A stretch of DNA of 43,885 bases, from the NCBI GenBank assembly GCA_964615565.1, contig CAZTPC010000009.1:1-43885 (forward strand), written 5' to 3'. The position numbers and the translations under genes are program-made. Under the pieces are notes generated by a model that searched no databases, was not told where the DNA came from, and saw only the letters and a program-made list of their open reading frames with translations. Position 1 is the stretch's first letter. Every line of letters starts with the position of its first letter. Shown in pieces: positions 1 through 7,906 of this stretch. The stretch comes from CAZTPC01 sp964615565 (GTDB lineage: Bacteria; Patescibacteriota; Saccharimonadia; Saccharimonadales; AWTP1-31).

Positions 1-36
1 AGGGCGTGCACCAATACCACTAGGAATAACTTCCAT
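1..36 (-). CDS. Start of an unidentified protein running off the left edge
   Basis: Only 12 codons are inside the window, reading MEVIPSGIGARP from an ATG at 36-34. A GGAG Shine-Dalgarno sequence lies 7 nt upstream (44-47, minus strand). The frame is open to the window edge. The gene sits behind a structured leader (44-164) that shares its core with the leader of the 227-aa protein at 19877-20560, so it may share that gene's regulation. The function cannot be judged from 12 residues. Confidence 0.55.
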   Translation of the reverse strand, partial: MEVIPSGIGARP

Positions 37-43
37 TACTAAT

Positions 44-164
44 CTCCATTATTTATAGAGGGAATTCAAAGATAAGAATTCGTCCCGGTTTCGCTACTTG
101 CTCCCCGTATACCCAAGCGACCAAATTGCAGGTAAACGGATCATTACATGACGATAAAAACGTC
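44..164 (-). promoter_or_regulatory. Candidate cis-regulatory RNA (pseudoknot leader), copy 1
   Basis: Read on the minus strand, the predicted transcript begins with a small hairpin (GACG/CGTC, 150-164). Next comes a hairpin P1 (CCGTTTACC pairing with GGTATACGG, one T-T mismatch) whose loop contains ATTTGGTCGCTTG. Then follows GGAGCAAGTAGCGAAACCG. UCGCU in the loop can pair with downstream AGCGA to form a pseudoknot. A last hairpin (44-60, CUCUAU/AUGGAG) buries the GGAG Shine-Dalgarno sequence of the next gene. The core 86-139 aligns closely with 20596-20646. The class was not recognised; a riboswitch-like role is inferred. Confidence 0.6.
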
Positions 165-170
165 GAAAAT

Positions 171-199
171 ATATTATCATATTTTTCTTTATTTGTCTA
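171..199 (-). promoter_or_regulatory. Promoter of the left-edge gene
   Basis: TAGACA (199-194) and TAATAT (176-171) are separated by 17 nt on the minus strand. The predicted start, near 164, coincides with the first hairpin of the structured leader. Confidence 0.5.
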
Positions 200-232
200 C
201 TCTTTGATCGTAAATGCAGTCGGGATTTAGGG

Positions 233-238
233 TATACT
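233..238 (+). promoter_or_regulatory. -10 box of the DedA gene
   Basis: TATACT ends 8 nt before the ATG at 247, so the transcript should start almost at the initiation codon. There is no Shine-Dalgarno sequence, and no convincing -35 was found. Confidence 0.5.
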
Positions 239-246
239 AGTAGGAC

Positions 247-900
247 ATGTTTAATATTGAACACATCATCTCAGCGGGCGGAATACTAATAGTTTCATTA
301 ATCGTCTTTGCCGAGTCAGGGCTCCTGATTGGCTTCTTCCTTCCTGGCGATACACTGTTATTCGGTGCTGGGCTTGCCGCTAGCCAAGGTAAGTTCTCAC
401 TATTCTGGCTTATCTTCTTTGTAGTTATTGCGGCAGTTGTCGGCGATAACGTTGGTTATAGTATCGGGCGCCGTGCCGGTCCTAGAATCTTTAAGAAGAA
501 AGACGGCATTCTGTTCCGCCAAGAGTACATCCAAAAATCAGAAGAGTTTTACGAGAAACACGGTGGCAAGACAATTATCATCGCACGCTTTACACCCATT
601 GTTCGTACCTTTGCGCCTGTTGTTGCTGGCGCAGGAAAGATGCCCCGCCGTAAGTTTATGACCTACAACGTTATCGGTGGGCTGCTTTGGGGAGGCGGTA
701 TGAGTATCCTTGGGTATGCTATTGGCGGTAGAATCCCCCACCTTGATCATTACATCGAAAAAGTTATTTTGGGCGTCATGGTTATCAGCATTGCCCTTGC
801 CTTTGCACACATCCTTAAAGATCCAAAAGTTCGCACCATGATGTGGAATGGTATTCGTTCTAACGTTGGTAAGATTTTCCTCAACAAAAAAGTTGATTAG
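247..900 (+). CDS. DedA-family (SNARE-associated) membrane protein
   Basis: This 217-aa integral membrane protein carries the DedA hallmarks: FAESGLLIGFFLPGD near residue 22, a GDNVGYSIGRRAG loop near residue 65, and the basic ARFTPIVRTFAPVVAGAGKMPR motif around residues 112-133. Hydrophobic segments lie at about 8-28, 50-70, 140-160 and 172-190. DedA proteins act in the inner membrane as flippase or transport-type proteins, linked to undecaprenyl-phosphate or phospholipid recycling and to proton-motive-force maintenance; the exact substrate here is unknown. It is followed 52 bp later by an independently promoted gene. Confidence 0.9.
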   Translation: MFNIEHIISAGGILIVSLIVFAESGLLIGFFLPGDTLLFGAGLAASQGKFSLFWLIFFVVIAAVVGDNVGYSIGRRAGPRIFKKKDGILFRQEYIQKSEEFYEKHGGKTIIIARFTPIVRTFAPVVAGAGKMPRRKFMTYNVIGGLLWGGGMSILGYAIGGRIPHLDHYIEKVILGVMVISIALAFAHILKDPKVRTMMWNGIRSNVGKIFLNKKVD

Positions 901-915
901 TGTCCACTAGGGCAT

Positions 916-944
916 TTGAGTTTAATAGCATTTTGTGTTATTGT
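916..944 (+). promoter_or_regulatory. Promoter of the 198-aa gene
   Basis: TTGAGT (916-921), a 17-nt spacer and TATTGT (939-944), with the ATG 8 nt beyond. This predicts a leaderless mRNA. Confidence 0.6.
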
Positions 945-952
945 ATTCGCTT

Positions 953-1549
953 ATGGCAAGTAGAGCACGTGTAGAAATCCCCCTCGGTCCGACTGGCGAA
1001 ACGATTGGTCTTGCCGAGGCACTAGAACGCCCACTGGCAGATACGGTTGGCCTTGAGATTAATGGCATAGTTGGTCAGGGCGGCCTGCACCAGCTACTCG
1101 CTGCACAAGGCGGACTGATGCTAGCAGGTGCTGGAATTCATGTCCAGAATATGCGACATGCACTACGTCAAATAGATGCTAATCACAAACGCGAAGAAGT
1201 ATTATTCGAAGATCCTGATGTGACTGAATTAGTTGCTCATGTCCTAACGCCATTTGCGCCTAACTATGGATTTGATGTTGAGGAAGAGGCAGCTGTTGGC
1301 CGCCCGCTCCGCATGTCATTAGGTCTTGTTGCTGCAAGAACGCTAACTGATGCTGAGCCATTTGTCGGAGTCCGTTGTAACCTTTGGGTAACCCGCGATT
1401 ACCAATCGCCAATAAACAATCGACGAGTCATGAAAGAAAGTACCGGACGCTACACCGGCCAAACACAGGACGAAGTGATGGCCAGGGTATGGGGGCTGCA
1501 ACGTTCTCAGTATATGAGCGCACCGTTTATCGAACGAATGTTCGGCTGA
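953..1549 (+). CDS. Conserved-looking hypothetical protein, 198 aa
   Basis: I do not recognise this soluble protein. An upstream in-frame GTG at 935 exists, but it lies in the promoter spacer, so the ATG at 953 is preferred. The N-terminal third is Gly/Leu/Ala rich with a GQGGLHQLLAAQGG stretch. The acidic middle (EEVLFEDPDVTELVAHVL) is followed by a basic C-terminal part with WVTRDY and GRYTGQTQDEVMARVW. No signal peptide or membrane segment is visible. It converges on uvrA with a 12-bp gap. Confidence 0.7.
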   Translation: MASRARVEIPLGPTGETIGLAEALERPLADTVGLEINGIVGQGGLHQLLAAQGGLMLAGAGIHVQNMRHALRQIDANHKREEVLFEDPDVTELVAHVLTPFAPNYGFDVEEEAAVGRPLRMSLGLVAARTLTDAEPFVGVRCNLWVTRDYQSPINNRRVMKESTGRYTGQTQDEVMARVWGLQRSQYMSAPFIERMFG

Positions 1550-1561
1550 TCTACAGCCTGT

Positions 1562-4384
1562 CTACTTCAGCATCTTTTTTAGAAACTGGCCGGTGTATGA
1601 TTCTTTAACTTTGGCCACTTCTTTTGGTGTCCCAGTCGCCACTACCTGGCCGCCACCAGACCCGCCTTCTGGCCCCATATCAATCAAGTGATCCGCGGAC
1701 TTAATCACATCTAGGTTGTGCTCGATAACTACCATGCTGTTTCCGGTATCAACAAGGGCATGTAAGACGCTAAGGAGTTTATCGACATCTGCAATATGCA
1801 ACCCGGTTGTTGGCTCATCTAGGATATACAACGTGCGCCCAGTTGGTCGTCGAGATAGTTCGGTAGCAAGTTTGATACGTTGTGCTTCGCCCCCACTGAG
1901 CGTTGTAGCAGGCTGGCCAAGACCAATGTATCCGAGTCCAACATCTACCAGTGTTTGTAGTTTTCGAGCGATTGATGGGATGTTGCCAAAGAATTCAAGA
2001 GCTTGCTCACAGGTCATTTCTAATACATCACTAATGGTCCTACCCTTGTAGTGGATCTCGAGTGCTTCGCGGTTATAGCGTTTGCCGTGGCACACCTCAC
2101 AAGGAACATATACGTCTGGTAAGAAGTGCATCTCGATTTTAATGATTCCGTCGCCAGCACAATTTTCACAGCGACCGCCCTTAACATTAAAGCTAAATCG
2201 TCCAGCACTATAGCCACGAAGCTTAGCTTCTGGTACGCCGGCGAATAGTTCACGGATCGGCGTAAATAAACCAGTGTAGGTCGCAGGGTTACTACGTGGT
2301 GTTCGCCCAATTGGAGATTGGTCGATAATAATAACTTTGTCGAGTTGATCAATTCCTGTTATCTCGTCGTGACGCCCAGGCACGGCATTAGCACGCATCA
2401 ATCGTGCAGAGAGTTCTTTGGCTAGAATGTCATTGATAAGGCTCGATTTACCAGAACCTGAGACTCCACTAACAACTACCAACTTGCCCAAAGGAATCTG
2501 TACAGTTACGTTCTGCAGGTTGTTCTCACGTGCACCAACAATGACAAGTTCTTTGCCATTACCTTTGCGGTATGACTTTGGAGGGGTAATTTCTTTGGTA
2601 CCGGTTAAGTATTGTCCAGTAATACTCTCTTTTACCTTGGCAACCTCTTCGGGTGAACCGGCTGCAACAATATTACCACCGTGCACACCGGCACCTGGCC
2701 CAATGTCTAATAAGTAGTCTGCGGTACGGATAGTGTCTTCGTCATGCTCGACGACCAACACCGAATTACCAATATCACGCAGGTGCTTGAGTGTACGAAT
2801 GAGCCGTTCATTATCTCGCTGGTGCAAACCAATGGATGGTTCATCAAGAACGTATAGCACACCTTGTAGACCAGATCCGATCTGTGTAGCTAGTCGAATT
2901 CGTTGTGCTTCACCACCACTGAGCGTCACGGCGCTTCGGAGTAAGTTGAGGTAGTTCAACCCAACATCTTGCAAGAACTGCAAACGCGAGCAAACTTCCT
3001 TAAATATCATCGAGGCGATATGTTGCTCTTTCTCGTTGAGCTTGATGCCGCTGAAGTAGTCGATAGCTTCGTCGATAGATAGCTCACAGATGTCCATAAT
3101 CGATTTGTCGGCAACGGTAACAGCCAGCACTTCTGGCTTGAGTCGTTTGCCATTACAAGCGTGGCATGGACGTTCCTGCATAAAACGTTCGATGTCACGA
3201 CGGATAAAATCGCTCTCGGTTTCTTTGTGGCGGCGTTCTAGGTTGTTTACGACACCTTCATAGGTAGTTTCAAAACTTCTACCTGCACCAAGTGAAACCT
3301 GATACTTTTCGTTACCTGTTCCGTACATCAAAATCTTGATCTGATTTTCGGTAAGCTCGCCGGTTGGCACGTGCAAACTAAAGCCGTATCGATCCGCCAC
3401 AGCCTGTAGTTTTTTGGTGTACCAAGCATCAGTGTTGATCCGGTTGAATGGACGGATAGCGCCTTCGGCGATAGTTAGTCGTCCGTTAGGGATAACAAGT
3501 TCTGGGTCGACCTCTAGGCGAGAGCCAAGACCAGTACACACTGGGCAAGCACCGTGAGGACTATTAAAACTAAAGGTTCGTGGTTCAAGCTCTGGGATTG
3601 TTACTTCTGGGTGATCAATACAGGCGTATTGCAAGCTATAGCTAGTGCCGGCGTTCTGATCGGCATCTATAACTTTGAGACGGCCATCAGCAAGCTCTAA
3701 CGCCTGTTCCACAGATTGTGCCAGACGGCCCCGACTTTCTTCGTTGTTAACGAGACGATCAACAACTACCTCGATGGTGTGCTTGTACTTCTTATCGAGT
3801 TCTGGGAATTCGTCGAGTGCGTAAACTACGCCGTCTACGCGAACACGGGCAAAACCAGCTCGTTGGTACTGCTCGGGAATGTGTTCGAATGCTCCTTTTT
3901 TATCTACAACAACTGGAGCGAGGATAAGTAGTCGAGCATCAACTGATTGACTAGCAACCTGGTCGACGATAGCCTGGGTAGTCTGCCGCTCTACGGGCTT
4001 ACCGCAAACTGGGCAATGCGGCACACCAATGCGGGCAAACAACAAACGAAGATAATCATAAATTTCAGTAACCGTTGCTACAGTACTACGAGGGTTCCTG
4101 CTGGTAGACTTTTGGTCGATGCTAATTGCAGGGCTTAGACCATCGATCTGGTCGACGTCTGGCTTCTCCATAAGACCTAAGAATTGGCGGGCATAGCTAC
4201 TAAGGCTCTCGACATATCGGCGTTGGCCCTCGGCATAGATAGTGTCAAAAGCGAGGCTAGACTTGCCAGAACCACTCAGGCCCGTAATAACTACTAACTT
4301 GCCCCGTGGGATCTCAACACTCACATTCTTGAGGTTGTGTTCCCGGGCGCCTTGCACTCGAATTACATCTGTATTCTCGGCCAC
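1562..4384 (-). CDS. uvrA: UvrABC excinuclease subunit A
   Basis: At 940 aa this is a full-length UvrA, the ATP-dependent damage-recognition dimer of nucleotide excision repair. It has two ABC modules. The first has Walker A GLSGSGKSS (about residue 34) and signature LSGGEAQRIRLATQ; the second has Walker A GVSGSGKSS (about residue 633) and LSGGEAQRIKLATE. Zinc-finger cysteine pairs are seen at CPVCGKP, CHACNGKR and CENCAGDG / CEVCHGKR. Translation starts at GTG 4384 with AGGAG 7 nt upstream, and the promoter gives a leader of about 50 nt, unlike the leaderless neighbours. Confidence 0.98.
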   Translation of the reverse strand: MAENTDVIRVQGAREHNLKNVSVEIPRGKLVVITGLSGSGKSSLAFDTIYAEGQRRYVESLSSYARQFLGLMEKPDVDQIDGLSPAISIDQKSTSRNPRSTVATVTEIYDYLRLLFARIGVPHCPVCGKPVERQTTQAIVDQVASQSVDARLLILAPVVVDKKGAFEHIPEQYQRAGFARVRVDGVVYALDEFPELDKKYKHTIEVVVDRLVNNEESRGRLAQSVEQALELADGRLKVIDADQNAGTSYSLQYACIDHPEVTIPELEPRTFSFNSPHGACPVCTGLGSRLEVDPELVIPNGRLTIAEGAIRPFNRINTDAWYTKKLQAVADRYGFSLHVPTGELTENQIKILMYGTGNEKYQVSLGAGRSFETTYEGVVNNLERRHKETESDFIRRDIERFMQERPCHACNGKRLKPEVLAVTVADKSIMDICELSIDEAIDYFSGIKLNEKEQHIASMIFKEVCSRLQFLQDVGLNYLNLLRSAVTLSGGEAQRIRLATQIGSGLQGVLYVLDEPSIGLHQRDNERLIRTLKHLRDIGNSVLVVEHDEDTIRTADYLLDIGPGAGVHGGNIVAAGSPEEVAKVKESITGQYLTGTKEITPPKSYRKGNGKELVIVGARENNLQNVTVQIPLGKLVVVSGVSGSGKSSLINDILAKELSARLMRANAVPGRHDEITGIDQLDKVIIIDQSPIGRTPRSNPATYTGLFTPIRELFAGVPEAKLRGYSAGRFSFNVKGGRCENCAGDGIIKIEMHFLPDVYVPCEVCHGKRYNREALEIHYKGRTISDVLEMTCEQALEFFGNIPSIARKLQTLVDVGLGYIGLGQPATTLSGGEAQRIKLATELSRRPTGRTLYILDEPTTGLHIADVDKLLSVLHALVDTGNSMVVIEHNLDVIKSADHLIDMGPEGGSGGGQVVATGTPKEVAKVKESYTGQFLKKMLK

Positions 4385-4441
4385 AATTTAACTCCTAGCA
4401 TCTTTTGAACGGTCTGCGCATCCCTCACCAAGGATCAAGTT

Positions 4442-4470
4442 ATTATAGCCGAAAACCTCTGTTTTGTCAG
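4442..4470 (-). promoter_or_regulatory. uvrA promoter
   Basis: CTGACA (4470-4465), 17 nt, TATAAT (4447-4442) on the minus strand. The transcript start is expected near 4435. No SOS-type palindrome was seen next to it. Confidence 0.7.
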
Positions 4471-4477
4471 TAACCAA

Positions 4478-5176
4478 CTATGCAGATTTAACAATTGCCG
4501 GGCCAAGCCCGACTTCGGTTATATCGTATTCGAACAGCGCCTGCTCTATATAGTCCACCAACTCTTGTTCATGCATTGGACAAGGGTCTGGAACTCGCCC
4601 CTTAATTGCGAGCTCAGCGATCTCAGCCGCGGTAGGAATGTGTAGCTTTGTCTGAGCAATCACGAGTCTAGTTGGCAGTTGCGTTCTTGCCTCTTTACCC
4701 TTAAAGCCTCTCATGCCTACATCGCCTAGAGATTTGCGCACTGCCTGTTGTTCCCTGCGAATCCGATGGTCAAAGAAGTCGATTGTTATGAGTCGTCGCC
4801 TACCTTTAAATCCTACCAGCGATACGCCCTTCATCGCCAGTACATGCTCTTTTTGGCCGTCACACTCGTCCTCGATCGCTTCCATTGCTTCGCGAAAGTT
4901 ATAGCCAGCCTCAAAACCTCTGCCAAATTTTGCCTTGACCAATAGCGGATCAAGTATGGTCATGCGGTGTTTTTTGTTGATTCTGGTAAGTTCCGGGAGG
5001 TCGTCGACTTCGCTTTCCGGACCAAAGAGCATGGTCACTGCTGCTTGGATTCGTTCAGAATCTTCCCGTTCGACAAGGCGATAGACTTCGAGTGCTTTGA
5101 CTCGGCGATCTTGATTGGCCTGGCCATACGAGCGTCTATGCTTTCTAGATCGGTAGCCTTGTGCTCGAGATGACAT
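4478..5176 (-). CDS. Hypothetical basic protein, 232 aa
   Basis: Not recognised. The N-terminus (SSRAQGYRSRKHRRSYGQ) is strongly basic. An acidic helical region follows (LVEREDSERIQAAVTMLFGPESEVDD), then a central part with KGVSLVGFKGRRRLITIDFFDHR and MRGFKGKEART. ATG 5176 is chosen over the upstream ATG 5191 because the latter lies within the -10 region. No membrane segment is visible; nucleic-acid binding is only a guess from charge. It is divergent from pheA and ends about 30 bp before the uvrA promoter. Confidence 0.65.
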   Translation of the reverse strand: MSSRAQGYRSRKHRRSYGQANQDRRVKALEVYRLVEREDSERIQAAVTMLFGPESEVDDLPELTRINKKHRMTILDPLLVKAKFGRGFEAGYNFREAMEAIEDECDGQKEHVLAMKGVSLVGFKGRRRLITIDFFDHRIRREQQAVRKSLGDVGMRGFKGKEARTQLPTRLVIAQTKLHIPTAAEIAELAIKGRVPDPCPMHEQELVDYIEQALFEYDITEVGLGPAIVKSA

Positions 5177-5186
5177 ATCTATTTGC

Positions 5187-5192
5187 AGCATA
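5187..5192 (-). promoter_or_regulatory. -10 box of the 232-aa gene
   Basis: TATGCT on the minus strand ends 10 nt before the ATG at 5176. There is no Shine-Dalgarno sequence, so a near-leaderless transcript is likely. The pheA -10 lies about 37 bp away in divergent orientation. Confidence 0.4.
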
Positions 5193-5228
5193 GCGGTAAT
5201 CGTTGGTTCTGTCTGTTGTTTTTTATGC

Positions 5229-5234
5229 TATCCT
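5229..5234 (+). promoter_or_regulatory. -10 box of pheA
   Basis: TATCCT (overlapping TATGCT at 5224-5229) ends 7 nt before the ATG at 5242, consistent with a leaderless mRNA. The -35 is unclear. Confidence 0.4.
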
Positions 5235-5241
5235 GAAGATT

Positions 5242-6087
5242 ATGAAAATCGCCATTCAAGGCATTAAGGGATCATTCCACTCCCAAGCTGCCCGCGAATT
5301 ATTTACTGGCTATGAGTACACTCTGGTAGAGTGCCAGAACTTCCACGACGTATTTGAGTCTGTACAGAAAGATGAAGCCGGCTACGGAGTTGTGGCCGTC
5401 GAAAACTCACTACACGGAACGATCAACCCTGTGTATCGATTACTGGCCGAACAAAAACTGCAGGTCTGTGGCGAAGTAAGGCTGTCCATCAGCCTGTACC
5501 TCATTGGTCACGATAATGGCGGTCTCGATATGATAAATATTCCACTTACAAAAGTGTATTCCCAGCGCGAAGCACTGAACCAATGCGAAGATTGGCTACG
5601 AACCAACTTGTCTAATGCACAAATTGTCGAAGCAAGCGACACGGCAGAGGCCGTAAAAGATGCGGTTGAAGCCAAGAGTTATGAGCACGTTGCCATTGGC
5701 AGTCGTGAATCCGCCAGACTATACAACGGTGAGGTTATTGCAGGCCCCGTAAACGACGAAGCCGAGAACTATACCCGATTCTTTGTAATAACCAAGAAGC
5801 CCCAGGAAGTTCCCGATGCCAATCGCACCAGCATCATCCTTACCGAAAACAGCGACAAAGCCGGAATTCTTTATGAAGCACTTGGTTTGTTCGCGAAACA
5901 CAACATTAATCTTTCTAAGCTTCATAGCCAGCCTAGGCCCGGCAAACGACGACTGTATAGCTTCTACATCGACTTCGACCAAAGCCTTGCGCACGCCACT
6001 GAAGTCGGGCTTATCGACGAGCTCAGAAATATCGGTTGGAAGGTCACAATCCTCGGCAGCTACAAAGCCGGCGACACCATTGATTAG
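5242..6087 (+). CDS. pheA: Prephenate dehydratase
   Basis: This 281-aa protein has a prephenate dehydratase domain (about 1-180; IQGIKGSFHSQAA near the start, VENSLHGTI, and the catalytic TRFFVI near 178) followed by an ACT domain (about 190-275). It converts prephenate to phenylpyruvate. The usual ACT motif ESRP that binds feedback phenylalanine reads HSQP here, so regulation may differ. ATG 5242 is preferred to the upstream start at 5203, which would translate the promoter. No other aromatic amino-acid gene is in the window. Confidence 0.93.
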   Translation: MKIAIQGIKGSFHSQAARELFTGYEYTLVECQNFHDVFESVQKDEAGYGVVAVENSLHGTINPVYRLLAEQKLQVCGEVRLSISLYLIGHDNGGLDMINIPLTKVYSQREALNQCEDWLRTNLSNAQIVEASDTAEAVKDAVEAKSYEHVAIGSRESARLYNGEVIAGPVNDEAENYTRFFVITKKPQEVPDANRTSIILTENSDKAGILYEALGLFAKHNINLSKLHSQPRPGKRRLYSFYIDFDQSLAHATEVGLIDELRNIGWKVTILGSYKAGDTID

Positions 6088-6108
6088 CATTAGCGTAATA
6101 TAACATTA

Positions 6109-6136
6109 TTGACAATAGTTCAAATAGGTGTATAAT
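6109..6136 (+). promoter_or_regulatory. Consensus promoter of the 86-aa gene
   Basis: TTGACA (6109-6114), 16-nt spacer, TATAAT (6131-6136): the only full-consensus hexamer pair among the promoters listed here. The leader is about 23 nt and contains GGGAG before the ATG at 6166. Confidence 0.8.
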
Positions 6137-6165
6137 CACGCTTAAATTCAGTGGGAGAGCGCGAG

Positions 6166-6426
6166 ATGTTAGACCTTATAGTTTTAGGAATTGTTCCAGG
6201 AACAACCTTTGTAATTACCCTTTGGTGGGCTCTATTATTTGCGCTCATTTTTTCGCTCATGCTTCTTATCTACGTTGAAGTTAAGAAACCAAAGCAAACC
6301 ACAAAAACCGTCCAAGTATCTCGCCCATTTGTAGACCTAAGCAACATAAGTATCGCAGGTATTCTAAATCCGATCTTCCACGCTCCAGGCCGCAATTTAC
6401 TCCTTAGTCGCAAGTCTGAAGACTAA
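6166..6426 (+). CDS. Small single-span membrane protein, 86 aa
   Basis: The ATG at 6166 has a GGGAG Shine-Dalgarno sequence 8 nt upstream. Residues 5-38 form one long hydrophobic segment (VITLWWALLFALIFSLMLLIY), followed by a basic cytoplasmic-type tail rich in Lys/Thr with no recognisable domain. It is driven by a consensus promoter, so it may be highly expressed. Its stop codon overlaps the stop of the convergent exonuclease gene by 4 bp. The function is unknown. Confidence 0.7.
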   Translation: MLDLIVLGIVPGTTFVITLWWALLFALIFSLMLLIYVEVKKPKQTTKTVQVSRPFVDLSNISIAGILNPIFHAPGRNLLLSRKSED

Positions 6427-7874
6427 TTGTCGTCGGTTGGCATTACGCTTTGGCCGTATAGATTGAGATCTTCCAGTAAGTATTGCTGTTCTGGCGTGAG
6501 GTTTGGTCGCTTAGATAGTTCTTCGATCCGGGCGAAGTAGCGTGCGAGCTTACTTTTCTCACCGCCACTAAATAGCTGCCTGGTCTTATGAGCTTCCCAT
6601 GCCTGGCGCTCGTCGTCGGTAAGCTTACGCGGGAAGTTACGTGCTTTATACAACGGTAGGAGTTCACGTAATCGCTTATCGGTACACTTGGCGATATAAC
6701 TACTTAGTTCGCTTGGATCTGCATTGCGGATCTGTTCCATAACCTTTGTATCACCGTCGCCCATAAAGCCATCGTAAATCTGCTCGTCGACTGTCTTTTC
6801 GAGCCCGGCAAATGTCTGCTGCTGACGGCCGTCCATAATGTCGAGTGCTTCTAGTACCGTTTCTACCCAGCCGTCAGATTGGTCTAAAATTGCTTTGTTC
6901 TTATCTATCAACTGCATATCAATCTTAATATGTTTCTGGCTATCATCATCTAGTACGGCCAGTGGAGCAACAGCAGGACAACGATTGTACTTGAGTGTTT
7001 TGATTGGCAGTCGTGGCTTGGATGGGTCACGATCTTCCGGCTTCTGCCAAACCCATGCCTCAACTAATTCTGCAGCACTCATACTTAAGAAAGGTGTTGG
7101 GTCGTGCCGCAAATCATAGACGAGTGCGCCATCACCTCGACTGTTTTCTGTAAGCATAGTGACAACCGTGGTCTTCTCATTTTCAGCAGAATACTTACCA
7201 GATGTGTAGACAAAAGGCTTGCCGCCATTTACTAACATTCTGACCGATTGTTTGTCGCGGACCTTAAGCAGCCAATCAAATAACTTTGGCTGATTGTCGC
7301 GAAGTAGTTGAGCCAAAGAAATAGTAGCTAGCACGTCGTTGAGTGCATCATGTGCATGGCTATGGTCGAGTCCGTTTTCTTTGGTGAGTAGTTCTAGGCG
7401 ATTAGTGGCTTTGCCCTCGCTGTCTACTGGCCACTTGATCTTCCCTGGCCTAAGTGCCCTTGTCATACGTACTACATCGAGCAGATCCCAGCGAGATCGA
7501 CCGTCTTTCCACTGCCATTGGTATGGGTCGTAGAAGTTGCGATAGTGAATGCATCGCATAAACTCATCATCAAAGCGGATAGTATTGTAGCCAACGAAGA
7601 TCGTCCCAGGCAGCGCAATTTCTGCTGTAAATGTTTGCATAAAATCAGCTTCTGTCGTTCCCTCAGAAATAGTATGTTGCGGGGTGATACCGGTTACAAG
7701 AATAGCATCAGGGTCAGGGAGAACATCTTCGCTAAGTGCGATTAGAATATTATGTGGCTCTCCAATTGGATTAAGATCTAGGTCGGTGCGCTGCCCGGCA
7801 AACTGCATAATCCTCCCGCTTCGGGAGTTAATGCCAGTTGTCTCGAGATCGTAAAAGTAAAAACTATCAGCCAC
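6423..7874 (-). CDS. sbcB: Exodeoxyribonuclease I
   Basis: This 483-aa protein matches the length and architecture of E. coli ExoI, which degrades single-stranded DNA 3' to 5' in repair and recombination. The DEDDh exonuclease motifs are visible: FYDLETTG (about residue 7), GYNTIRFDDEFM (about 95) and SHAHDALNDVLAT (about 172). The SH3-like and helical C-terminal extension typical of ExoI follows (NRCPAVAPLAVLD...). Translation starts at GTG 7874, only 6 nt after a -10 box. It lies beside photolyase and near uvrA. Confidence 0.93.
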   Translation of the reverse strand: MADSFYFYDLETTGINSRSGRIMQFAGQRTDLDLNPIGEPHNILIALSEDVLPDPDAILVTGITPQHTISEGTTEADFMQTFTAEIALPGTIFVGYNTIRFDDEFMRCIHYRNFYDPYQWQWKDGRSRWDLLDVVRMTRALRPGKIKWPVDSEGKATNRLELLTKENGLDHSHAHDALNDVLATISLAQLLRDNQPKLFDWLLKVRDKQSVRMLVNGGKPFVYTSGKYSAENEKTTVVTMLTENSRGDGALVYDLRHDPTPFLSMSAAELVEAWVWQKPEDRDPSKPRLPIKTLKYNRCPAVAPLAVLDDDSQKHIKIDMQLIDKNKAILDQSDGWVETVLEALDIMDGRQQQTFAGLEKTVDEQIYDGFMGDGDTKVMEQIRNADPSELSSYIAKCTDKRLRELLPLYKARNFPRKLTDDERQAWEAHKTRQLFSGGEKSKLARYFARIEELSKRPNLTPEQQYLLEDLNLYGQSVMPTDDN

Positions 7875-7880
7875 GTAGCT

Positions 7881-7886
7881 AGTGTA
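7881..7886 (-). promoter_or_regulatory. Extended -10 of sbcB
   Basis: The minus strand reads TGGTACACT; TACACT ends 6 nt before the GTG start. The same extended -10 plus AGCT follows at the photolyase gene, so both repair genes have leaderless GTG starts from near-identical promoters. Confidence 0.55.
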
Positions 7887-7906
7887 CCAGCCGCCAGGGC
7901 GATAAC

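Noticed and set aside
903..914. CCACTAGGGCAT shared with 36288-36299
   Set aside because: A 12-bp match without surrounding similarity or structure at the first site; probably chance.
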